Shown one piece after another: positions 1-5,101 of a stretch of DNA of 5,224 nucleotides. The notes beneath the pieces are model-generated. The model did no database searches. It worked only from the letters and a program-made list of their open reading frames with translations, and was not told the origin of the DNA. The DNA is from Methanoculleus sp. (GTDB taxonomy: Archaea > Halobacteriota > Methanomicrobia > Methanomicrobiales > Methanoculleaceae), in assembly GCA_028698765.1 (NCBI GenBank), contig JAQVVW010000132.1:1-5224 (forward strand). The letters run 5' to 3'. Each line of letters starts with the position of its first letter. The stretch's first letter is position 1. Position numbers and translations under genes: made by a program.

Positions 1-38
1 CCCAGGCGCGGATCGACGAGGCGGGGGTTACGGCATGA
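1..38 (+). CDS. 3' end of an upstream gene, probably nop5 (Nop56/58-like)
   Basis: The frame beginning at base 3 encodes only QARIDEAGVTA and then stops with TGA at 36-38. That stop shares ATGA with the ATG of the fibrillarin gene, the mark of translational coupling. In archaea the gene directly before flpA is very often nop5, the scaffold protein that pairs with fibrillarin in box C/D RNPs. The identity is therefore inferred from position. Eleven residues of C-terminal tail carry no diagnostic motif of their own. Confidence 0.45.
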   Translation, partial: QARIDEAGVTA

Positions 39-640
39 TCCGGCTCGGGAACGTGCTCGTCTCGCCCGGCGAGGGTGGGGTCTACGGGGAGCGGACGCTC
101 GACGGCTACCGGGTCTGGGACCCCTACCGGAGCAAGCTCGCGGCGCTCTACACCCTCGGCGGCGGGCTGGACCTGACTCCCGGGATGAGGGTGCTCTATC
201 TCGGTGCGGCGAACGGGACGACGGTCTCGCACGTCGCCGACTACGTTGAGACCGTCTACGCGGTGGAGTTTGCGCCCCGGCCGATGCAGGACCTCATCGA
301 GGTAGCCCGCCGGAGGAAGAACATCGTCCCGATCATGGCCGATGCGAACCGGCCGGAGGAGTATGCCCCGTTCATGGAGGCGGTCGACCTGGTCTACCAG
401 GACGTGGCACAGCCTAACCAGGTCGAGATCGCGGAGCAGAACCTCGTCTTCCTCAAACCCGGCGGTCACCTCATCCTGATGCTCAAGACCCGGAGCGTGG
501 ACGTCCGGCGCGACCCGGCCGAGGTGCTCGCGGAGGCCCGGGCCGGGCTCGAGGAGCACCTCGCCATGGTGGACGTCCGGTGGCTTGAGCCCTACCACCA
601 CGACCATGCTGCCATCGTCTGTGCCCGCAGTTTATATTAG
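35..640 (+). CDS. flpA: Fibrillarin-like rRNA/tRNA 2'-O-methyltransferase
   Basis: This is the archaeal fibrillarin, the SAM-dependent enzyme of box C/D small RNPs that adds 2'-O-methyl groups to rRNA and tRNA at sites chosen by guide RNAs, working with Nop5 and L7Ae. The 201-residue length fits a short archaeal fibrillarin lacking the eukaryotic GAR domain. A short N-terminal region leads into the Rossmann-like methyltransferase fold. Visible motifs are the WDPYRSK stretch (28-34), SAM motif I LYLGAANGTT (54-63), acidic E78-F79, D103, DVAQPNQ (123-129) and the LKTRSVD strand (150-156). The catalytic tetrad K-D-K-H is complete as K34, D123, K151 and H191. The ATG at 35 overlaps the previous stop, and G-rich GGGGGTT lies about ten bases upstream as a weak ribosome site. 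The coupled gene order supports a nop5-flpA operon. No damage is visible. Confidence 0.97.
   Translation: MIRLGNVLVSPGEGGVYGERTLDGYRVWDPYRSKLAALYTLGGGLDLTPGMRVLYLGAANGTTVSHVADYVETVYAVEFAPRPMQDLIEVARRRKNIVPIMADANRPEEYAPFMEAVDLVYQDVAQPNQVEIAEQNLVFLKPGGHLILMLKTRSVDVRRDPAEVLAEARAGLEEHLAMVDVRWLEPYHHDHAAIVCARSLY
631..637 (+). promoter_or_regulatory. TATA-box-like element for the DUF1614 gene
   Basis: TTTATAT lies in the last codons of flpA and runs into its TAG stop. Its centre is about 27 bases before the ATG at 662, the spacing expected if transcription starts at or next to the start codon. No Shine-Dalgarno sequence is seen between the box and the ATG, which fits a leaderless mRNA. This is a pattern match only. 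Confidence 0.5.
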
Positions 641-661
641 TGGGAAGGGCAACTCCTTCAT

Positions 662-1396
662 ATGGACCGGGTCGTCTTCAACCCCTTCTCTCCCCTGTTC
701 CTCCTCCTCCTCTTCGGGATGCTCGTCCTCTTCCTCTTCGCCGTCGTTATCTTCCCGGTCCTCTTTCTGACGGCGATCGGGGCGACGTTTGCGAGGCTCG
801 GGTTCTCCTGGTGGCAGGCGCTCCTCATCCTCTTCCTGACCCTTATCGGGAGTTTCATCAATATCCCCGTCAGGACGATCGAGAGCCGGTCGGCGACGCC
901 GATCTCCGACCGTTACGTCGCCATGTACGGGCGGCTCTACCGCATCCCGCAGCAGGCGCCGCGGACGGTCCTCGCGGTCAACGTCGGTGGGGCCCTCATC
1001 CCGGTGGCGATATCGCTCTACCTGCTCTACGACTCGGTCGTCCTCAGCGGGGGCTACCTGCTCCTCGGGCTCACGCTCCTCGGGGTCGGGATCGTGACGG
1101 TCGCAACAAAACTGGTCGCCCGCCCGGTGCCGGGCCTCGGGATCGCGACGCCGTTCTTCATCCCGCCGCTTGCGGCGCTCTTTGCGGCACTCATCCTCTC
1201 GCTCTTTGCGGGGGGCGTCCCGGCCGCGGCGGTGATCATCGCCTACGTGAGCGGGACGCTCGGTACCCTGATCGGGGCGGACCTCTTGAACCTCGACCAT
1301 ATCGCGGAACTGGGGGCGCCGATGGCGAGCATCGGGGGGGCGGGGACGTTCGACGGGATCTTCTTAACCGGGATCATCGCGGCGCTGCTGGCGTGA
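662..1396 (+). CDS. DUF1614 family multi-pass membrane protein
   Basis: A 244-residue, strongly hydrophobic integral membrane protein that I recognise as the DUF1614 family, of unknown biochemical function and frequent in methanogens. Roughly seven hydrophobic segments can be seen at about 11-40, 51-69, 102-123, 129-150, 160-183, 187-206 and 231-244. A polar loop at 70-100 holds most of the charged residues. Family-like conserved stretches are SFINIP (64-69), NVGG (107-110), PFFIPPL (164-170), GTLIGADLLNL (201-211) and GGAGTFDGIFLTG (225-237). The pattern of Gly, Pro and Asp inside membrane segments hints at a transporter or a membrane-embedded enzyme, but that is only a guess. It starts 21 bases after flpA and probably has its own leaderless promoter. 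It ends 38 bases from the convergent hepT gene, with no strong poly-T signal between them. Confidence 0.9.
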   Translation: MDRVVFNPFSPLFLLLLFGMLVLFLFAVVIFPVLFLTAIGATFARLGFSWWQALLILFLTLIGSFINIPVRTIESRSATPISDRYVAMYGRLYRIPQQAPRTVLAVNVGGALIPVAISLYLLYDSVVLSGGYLLLGLTLLGVGIVTVATKLVARPVPGLGIATPFFIPPLAALFAALILSLFAGGVPAAAVIIAYVSGTLGTLIGADLLNLDHIAELGAPMASIGGAGTFDGIFLTGIIAALLA

Positions 1397-1434
1397 GGGG
1401 CGTCGGCCGGTTGTGATTACTGGCTCATGGCCCG

Positions 1435-1869
1435 TCACGAAACCGACTGCAGGAAGCATTCAACTTCCTGCCTGAAGAGAGAAAAGTCATCGATATGCTT
1501 CTCCAGGATCGAGAAGGCAAGAGCATCGTCGATTGCCCCGTAGCGGTACACGACAATATTCCGGAATCCTTTCATCACCTTCAGGTTCTGCCGCATATCG
1601 GGGGCGAGCACCCCGTGCTGCACGAGGTTCGCAAGGATATCCTCATCGGTGCCGGGGACACCGAGGTGGAGGTCGGCATTAAGGATAGCACATATGTCGA
1701 AGACGTTCTCAATGGCGTATTCGGCGCGTTTGTAGATCCCGTCTTTCACGATACCGAGCCGCACGAACGAATCGGCTGAGCCGGGGAGGTGTTCTTTGAC
1801 TATATCGATACTCTCCGTCATCTCCCGGAGTTTGATGCGGATTGCCGTATCCCGGATTCTTCCTGTCAT
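1435..1869 (-). CDS. hepT: HepT-like HEPN (DUF86) toxin with altered catalytic motif
   Basis: A 144-residue, helical, DUF86/HepT-type HEPN protein. Family members are RNase toxins of type VII toxin-antitoxin pairs, kept silent by the nucleotidyltransferase MntA, which adds AMP to a Tyr of the toxin's RX4HXY motif. Here the motif region reads FRNIVVYRYG (102-111), so R103, N104 and the modifiable Y110 are present while the expected His is Y108 (codon TAC at 1548-1546, one transition from CAC). The rest of the fold seems intact, including the long second helix with RAEYAIENVFDICAIL (48-63) and the C-terminal IDDALAF and FRQEVECFL segments. Its ATG overlaps the mntA stop by ATGA, the usual two-gene arrangement. 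Because mntA is broken, this toxin has no complete partner here. Loss of the His suggests weak or no RNase activity, but this is inference. Confidence 0.87.
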   Translation of the reverse strand: MTGRIRDTAIRIKLREMTESIDIVKEHLPGSADSFVRLGIVKDGIYKRAEYAIENVFDICAILNADLHLGVPGTDEDILANLVQHGVLAPDMRQNLKVMKGFRNIVVYRYGAIDDALAFSILEKHIDDFSLFRQEVECFLQSVS

Positions 1870-1973
1870 GCCATCGTTTCCTTGCCGATGTAATCATATA
1901 AACGATGCTTGAAATCGTCGAATTCCCGGATCGTCTGGTACGTGACGTTGTAGAGGAACCGCTCATCGGGGCA
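1866..1973 (-). pseudogene. mntA: 3' remnant of mntA (MNT nucleotidyltransferase antitoxin)
   Basis: The last 35 codons of an MNT-type antitoxin remain, from CPDERFLYN at 1973 down to KETMA and a TGA at 1868-1866 that overlaps the hepT start. I recognise the stretch NVTYQTIREFDDFKHRLYDYI as the typical C-terminal helix region of minimal nucleotidyltransferases paired with DUF86 proteins. Upstream it runs directly into the right end of the TnpB element, so the piece has no start codon of its own. The catalytic core (GS and DxD motifs) is not here and not in the 5' piece either, so no working antitoxin can be made from this locus as it stands. Confidence 0.75.
1894..1902 (-). promoter_or_regulatory. 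Possible internal TATA box for hepT
   Basis: On the minus strand TTTATATGA lies inside the mntA remnant, centred about 28 bases before the hepT ATG at 1869. That is the spacing of a leaderless archaeal promoter and matches the layout seen before the DUF1614 gene. It is also simply the coding sequence for Leu-Tyr-Asp, so a chance match is possible. Confidence 0.33.
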
Positions 1974-2070
1974 GTGAACTACCCCTCGCTTGCGCAGGGG
2001 GTTTCCTGCTTCATCCTCCTCCCCATTGGGAGCGAGTCCACAGGCTCTTCGGCGCGTTCCGCGCCTGCAA
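1974..2070 (-). ncRNA. Probable omega RNA (reRNA) scaffold at the element's right end
   Basis: TnpB nucleases use an RNA that overlaps the 3' end of tnpB and runs past the right end, where the flanking sequence serves as guide. Three hairpins stand in a row here: 2065-2051 (six-base stem GGCGCG/CGCGCC, loop of three), 2032-2019 (stem CTCCC/GGGAG, loop of four) and 2000-1982 (stem CCCCT/AGGGG with an inner GC-rich part). The last ends eight bases before the element boundary. The 5' end of the RNA is not defined and may lie further inside tnpB. The guide would start at about 1973 with TGCCCCGATGAGCGG. The role is inferred from the family and the structure. Confidence 0.5.
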
Positions 2071-3154
2071 GTGCGAATTGTTTGATATTGATCGCGGCGT
2101 TCAAGTCCCGATCGTGGTGCGTCCCGCATTCGGGGCAGGTCCACTCCCGGTCTTTGAGGGTCAGAACGGCCTTCCGGTAGCCGCAGACCGAACAGGTCTT
2201 CGAGGACGGCTCGAACATCCCGATCTTCAGCAGGGTTTTTCTGGCCTCCTGACACTTGTAGGCAAGCATCGAGACGAACGTCCCCCACCCGGCGTCGCTG
2301 ATCGCTCCTGCAAGTTTGTGATTCTTCACCATACCGTCCACGTTCAGGGACTCCACGGCCAGTGCTTGGTTTTCGCGAACCAGTCGAGAAGAGAGCTGGT
2401 GCTGGAAGTCCCGCCGTTGGTCGGCAATCGTCTGGTGACACCGGGTAACCTTGAGCCGGGCCTTGTTCCGGTTCCGGGAACTCTTCTGCTTGCGGGCGAG
2501 CCGGCGTTGGAGCACGGCCAACCGCGTTTGAGTGTTCTTGAGATACTTTGGGTTCGCCACCTTCTCCCCGGTCGAGAGGATCGCATAGTGCGTGAGCCCC
2601 AGATCGATCCCGACTGTCTGGTCCGGGATCGGATCGGCGGGGTGCGGGGGCTCCCGCCCGTCATCGACCACGATGCTGATCAGGTATCGCCCGGTCGATC
2701 GGCGGATCACCGTCGCAGACTTCGTCGTTCCGATGAAGGTGCGGTGGTACTTGACTTTGATCCTGCCGATCTTCGGGAGTTTTACCGTTCCTTGCTCGAA
2801 GTCCATAGTATACGACTGCGGCACCGTGAACGCCTGTTCGGGGGCGTGCTTCTTCTTGAAGGTCGGCTCGTCGGCGCGACCCGCAAAGAAGTTCGTGAAT
2901 GCACGAGAAAGGTGATGGATCGATTGCTGCAGCGACTGGGCGTTGACTTCCTTCAGCCAGGGGTACTCGGCCTTGAGAGGCGCGAGTTCCTTCATGAGGT
3001 CGTACCCGGATAGGCTGATCCCGTCGTCGTGATACGCCTGACTCTTGCGGGCAAGCGCCCAGTTGTACACATACCGGCAACACCCGAGGTGTCTGGCGAT
3101 CAGGGCTTCTTGATCCCTCGTGGGGTAAAGCCGGTACTGGTACCTCCGCAGCAT
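1979..3154 (-). CDS. tnpB: TnpB RNA-guided nuclease (OrfB, IS1341-type), intact
   Basis: A 391-residue TnpB, the transposon-encoded ancestor-type relative of Cas12: an RNA-guided endonuclease that cuts DNA next to a short transposon-associated motif and helps the element persist. The N-terminal MLRRYQYRLYPT start is typical, followed by an HTH_OrfB-like helical region and the WED/REC-like part up to about residue 175. The RuvC-like domain is complete: D184 in GIDLGLTHY, E268 in ALAVESLNV and D350 in HHDRDLNAAINI. The zinc ribbon has C321, C324, C340 and C343. No frameshift or missing catalytic residue is seen, and the length is usual, so it may be active. The C-terminal tail after about 360 is coding sequence that doubles as RNA scaffold. 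A weak TATA-like CTTAATC lies near 3187, about 33 bases before the ATG. No tnpA accompanies it. Confidence 0.97.
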   Translation of the reverse strand: MLRRYQYRLYPTRDQEALIARHLGCCRYVYNWALARKSQAYHDDGISLSGYDLMKELAPLKAEYPWLKEVNAQSLQQSIHHLSRAFTNFFAGRADEPTFKKKHAPEQAFTVPQSYTMDFEQGTVKLPKIGRIKVKYHRTFIGTTKSATVIRRSTGRYLISIVVDDGREPPHPADPIPDQTVGIDLGLTHYAILSTGEKVANPKYLKNTQTRLAVLQRRLARKQKSSRNRNKARLKVTRCHQTIADQRRDFQHQLSSRLVRENQALAVESLNVDGMVKNHKLAGAISDAGWGTFVSMLAYKCQEARKTLLKIGMFEPSSKTCSVCGYRKAVLTLKDREWTCPECGTHHDRDLNAAINIKQFALAGAERAEEPVDSLPMGRRMKQETPCASEG

Positions 3155-3249
3155 ACGATACGATCATACTGGACTCCAGAGACGATTAAGACGCGCCGCG
3201 CACCGCGAAAGTGAACGGATGAAGGAGCGCCGCTTTTACCTCCCCGTGC

Positions 3250-3290
3250 GGAGGGAGCCCTCCCGATCTGCCGGTCGCACCTGACGGTGC
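3250..3290 (-). repeat. Two subterminal hairpins at the element's left end
   Basis: GCACC/GGTGC (3277-3290, loop of four) and GGAGG/CCTCC (3250-3263, loop of four) form two perfect five-base stems. Subterminal hairpins at the left end are recognised by TnpA in the IS200/IS605 family, which supports this being the left end. The CCTCC arm could also pair with GGGGAGG just downstream on the minus strand (near 3246-3240), giving a competing fold. Confidence 0.5.
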
Positions 3291-3320
3291 TCAAACTCCG
3301 CTCCTCCAACCCTGCGAAAG

Positions 3321-3401
3321 GTAGAGGACGATGAAGCGGACTTTCTCGAACCCCTCAACGGTTCTCATCCGCTCAAGCGCATGGTGGACAGAAGGATTCA
3401 C
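3321..3401 (-). pseudogene. mntA: 5' remnant of mntA (MNT nucleotidyltransferase antitoxin)
   Basis: Twenty-seven codons from a GTG start at 3401-3399 give VNPSVHHALERMRTVEGF followed by EKVRFIVLY. This resembles the N-terminal helix and first strand of MNT proteins, where the strand normally leads into the GS motif of the active site. Here the frame continues LSQGWRSGV and ends at TGA (3293-3291). Those nine residues are either the start of the transposon or a remnant of a GSxxQG-type loop that lost two codons. In both cases the catalytic GS is gone. The frame stays open well upstream, but the GTG gives the start usual for the family. No clear ribosome site precedes it, and CTAGA near 3435 is only a weak promoter candidate. 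Confidence 0.65.
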
Positions 3402-3612
3402 GTGCTCTCGCCCGGGGCGTGCCCGTTGTTCTAGATGGGGATCGCTCTCACATGAACGTTTCCCGTGGCGGGGAAGGGGGTTGTTTGCCCGGGTCGCAGC
3501 CCGTCCCGCCGGGGGACTGGTATCGGGCCCGTTGTTTGGGTCCCCTGGATAGCCGTTCAGCCTCACAACCACAAAATAAGGTAATAAACTGCTACCTGGC
3601 GAACCGGCTCCA
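3402..3612. other. Intergenic stretch between hicA and mntA 5' remnant
   Basis: I see no credible gene on either strand here. The open frames that cross it have low-complexity, Pro/Arg/Gly-rich translations with no family features. An AT-rich patch at 3570-3590 stands out in the GC-rich surroundings. On the minus strand it reads GTTTATTACCTTATTTTG and could be the end signal of hicBA, a promoter for mntA-hepT, or both. The rest is rich in short G and C runs, with GCCCGTTGTT occurring twice (3421-3430 and 3527-3536). Confidence 0.5.
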
Positions 3613-3822
3613 TTATTCACGAGATATGCCTGTCTGCCGGAGGATGCGCACGAGCAGGTCGACACTGATCTCTGACCTATGTGGGTTCGGGGTGGTCAGA
3701 ACGAGATCCCCTTTCACCATGAATGGGTGTTTGCCTCCCCGGCACGGTCCCTCAAATCCCAGGGCCCGAAGGTTCTTCACGAGTTGATCCCCTGGGATGG
3801 GTTTGATCTTATGCTCCGGCAC
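3613..3822 (-). CDS. hicA: HicA-like mRNA interferase toxin
   Basis: A 69-residue HicA/YcfA-type protein, the toxin of a type II pair: a small double-stranded-RNA-binding-like fold that cuts mRNA without needing the ribosome. The family pattern is clear: PIPGDQLVKNLRALGFE (9-24), the loop RGGKHPFM with catalytic His H32, the strand GDLVLTTPNPH (38-48), then EISVDLLVRILRQTGIS (51-67). The start is GTG at 3822-3820, overlapping the end of hicB by 14 bases, so the two are translated together. No ATG offers a better start. The frame stops at TAA (3615-3613) right after ISRE. Reading through it would add WSRFAR before a TAG, so the protein may be slightly shortened by a GAA-to-TAA change. The core fold and the catalytic His are unaffected. 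Confidence 0.88.
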   Translation of the reverse strand: MPEHKIKPIPGDQLVKNLRALGFEGPCRGGKHPFMVKGDLVLTTPNPHRSEISVDLLVRILRQTGISRE

Positions 3823-4069
3823 CCGTATCCACCCTGACGATCTCTCCCACCGTGCGGCTGGCGACCGGGGGTATCGGGAGGCCGCGCCGGAGCCGTATGA
3901 TCAACCATTCGTCGATGACGCTGGCAAGATTCCTCCTGCACTCCTCCAGCGTCCTGCCGGTTGCAAAGACCCCGGGAAGCTCCGGAACCTCTCCGTAATA
4001 CGGCTCGTCGTCCTCGATGATCTCGTAGTTGGCGTGTTCGAGCGCCGCGTTGATGTACTCAAGGATCAT
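3809..4069 (-). CDS. hicB: HicB-like antitoxin
   Basis: An 86-residue HicB-family antitoxin, which binds and blocks HicA and in many systems represses its own operon. The family core is clear: YEIIEDDEPYYGEVPELPGVF (15-35), ATGRTLEECRRNL (36-48), then a helix with DEWLIIRLRRGLPIPP (53-68). The partial RNase-H-like fold makes up nearly the whole protein. No separate C-terminal DNA-binding domain is seen, so self-repression is uncertain. The ATG at 4069 is preferred because the family often starts close to LEYI and because a TATA-like CATATG lies about 27 bases upstream. An in-frame ATG at 4093 (adding MGNSVETS) is the alternative. Longer extension to 4255 would overlap the neighbouring TIM barrel gene and looks unlike the family. 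It lies directly before hicA in a two-gene operon. Confidence 0.88.
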   Translation of the reverse strand: MILEYINAALEHANYEIIEDDEPYYGEVPELPGVFATGRTLEECRRNLASVIDEWLIIRLRRGLPIPPVASRTVGEIVRVDTGAGA

Positions 4070-4092
4070 TGATGTTTCGACGGAATTTCCCA

Positions 4093-4100
4093 TGCATATG
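4093..4100 (-). promoter_or_regulatory. Possible TATA box for hicBA
   Basis: On the minus strand CATATGCAT-like sequence, preceded by a purine-rich GCGAAA stretch that could be the BRE, lies about 27 bases before the hicB ATG at 4069. This suits a leaderless transcript starting at that ATG. If the ATG at 4093 is used instead, the promoter must be elsewhere in 4101-4212, where I see nothing convincing. Confidence 0.35.
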
Positions 4101-4212
4101 GGGTTTCGCTTTCCCTGGTCGAGCGGGATCACGACTGGTGCTGTTGGCCGTTCCATCTTGATGTTATGATGTGGGGCGTGTTCGTCGTTTCCATGCGACA
4201 TGAGTGTTAGGT

Positions 4213-5076
4213 TCACTCCCCGGCGTACTTCTCCCAGAGGCCGGCAAAGACCCACACCTGCCGGCTGTAGACCCCGGGGACATCCTGCTTGTACTCAAGC
4301 GTCACCGGGACGGCGGGGTGCCGTCGGAGCCGAGCGAAGACCGCCGCGAGGTCGAGGCCGCCGTCGGGGTGGTCGAGTTCGAGGTGCTCGTCATGGATTG
4401 AGCCTCGCCGCAGGTTCGAGAGGTGGTGGAGGGTCACGTTGAGGGTCCCGAATCGCTCCAGTTCCGCTGCAAACGAGAGGGAGCGGTGGTTTACGGTGCA
4501 GGCGAGGTGCGGGAAGTCGAGGCAGAACCGGGTTATCTTTCCGCCCGCAAGGGTCGCGAGCTCTCCGGCGGTGTTCCCGAGGAGGGGGTAGCCGGCGTAG
4601 ACCGAAGGAAGGTTCTCGAGGGTGAGCCGGGGGTCGGCGTAGGCGTCCAGGAAGCGGGAGAACCCTTCCATGGCGGCAAAGCGCCCTCCCGGCTCGTACC
4701 GCCCGGCGTGGAGAACGATCGTCTCCACGCCGAGGATGTCGGCGGCTTCAAAGGTCTGGCTCATGGCAACCTCGATATGTGCTGCGATCTCCCCCGCCGG
4801 GCGATCGTCATAGGCGGTGGGGGCGCAGGGGTTGACGCCGTGGCTGTGGTGAGGTGCATGGACGACGGAAGGGATGCCGGCTGCGGCGACCCCCTCGAGG
4901 CTCTCCTGGAAGAGGGGCCGGGAAAGCGGGACGGCCTGGACCTGGATGTGCCGGATGCTGCCCCCGTCGTAGAGTTTGGTGAGCAGGGCGAGCGTTTCCG
5001 ACGGGCCGGGAGCCGGATCGCTGGAGGTGTGATGTTCGTCGAGCTGCACGGTGCAGCCGAGGTTGTAATCAGCCAT
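4213..5076 (-). CDS. TIM barrel protein, xylose isomerase-like/AP endonuclease family 2
   Basis: A 287-residue soluble protein of the xylose-isomerase-like TIM barrel superfamily, which includes endonuclease IV and sugar-phosphate isomerases/epimerases. Conserved strand ends carry the expected metal ligands: H73 (VVHAPH), H123 (LHAG), E154 (TLENLP), D187 and H190 (CLDFPH), H217/H218 (LHHLS), D229 and H231 (HDEH) and E261 (LEYK). This set matches, in order and kind, the nine ligands of the three-metal site of endonuclease IV, so a metal-dependent hydrolase or lyase is likely. The DNA-binding loops of true endonuclease IV are not obvious, and the substrate could equally be a sugar. It starts at ATG 5076 with GAGGG six bases upstream as a weak ribosome site, shortly after the tRNA gene. 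It ends before the hicBA promoter region and probably forms its own unit. Confidence 0.85.
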   Translation of the reverse strand: MADYNLGCTVQLDEHHTSSDPAPGPSETLALLTKLYDGGSIRHIQVQAVPLSRPLFQESLEGVAAAGIPSVVHAPHHSHGVNPCAPTAYDDRPAGEIAAHIEVAMSQTFEAADILGVETIVLHAGRYEPGGRFAAMEGFSRFLDAYADPRLTLENLPSVYAGYPLLGNTAGELATLAGGKITRFCLDFPHLACTVNHRSLSFAAELERFGTLNVTLHHLSNLRRGSIHDEHLELDHPDGGLDLAAVFARLRRHPAVPVTLEYKQDVPGVYSRQVWVFAGLWEKYAGE

Positions 5077-5101
5077 ATATCGCCCTCTGGTGTATGGTGT
5101 T

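Larger units (their letters stand above)
1974..3320 (-). mobile_element. tnpB-only IS200/IS605-type (IS1341-like) element
   Basis: An insertion inside mntA that carries one gene, tnpB, and no tnpA transposase, so it is non-autonomous or moved by a TnpA elsewhere. The right end is placed after TTCAC (1978-1974), eight bases past a hairpin, where the mntA codons resume. The left end is less certain. It lies either at 3320, directly after the recognisable mntA codons for VRFIVLY, or near 3291, next to the hairpin at 3277-3290. No terminal inverted repeats or target duplication are seen, as expected for single-strand transposition in this family. The about 145 bases between the left hairpins and the tnpB start are non-coding. 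Confidence 0.75.

Noticed and set aside
632..1300. Long minus-strand open frame opposite the DUF1614 gene
   Set aside because: Its translation is an extreme run of Arg, Glu and Asp, the mirror of hydrophobic Leu/Phe-rich codons on the other strand. It has no family features.
2078..3013. Plus-strand open frame of over 300 codons opposite tnpB
   Set aside because: tnpB on the other strand has all its catalytic and zinc residues. The opposing frame is a codon-bias shadow with no recognisable domain.
1979..3154. Domesticated or inactivated TnpB
   Set aside because: The RuvC residues D184, E268 and D350 and the four zinc cysteines are all present, and the element ends look preserved, so an ordinary intact transposon gene is the simpler view.
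3291..3665. Full 124-codon frame running into the mntA 5' remnant
   Set aside because: Only the part from the GTG at 3401 resembles MNT proteins. Upstream codons are Gly/Pro/Arg-rich without family features, so the frame is open by chance.
3809..4255. HicB with a long N-terminal extension to 4255
   Set aside because: The added 62 residues do not resemble HicB and would overlap the end of the TIM barrel gene. Starts at 4069 or 4093 fit the family and the TATA-like box.
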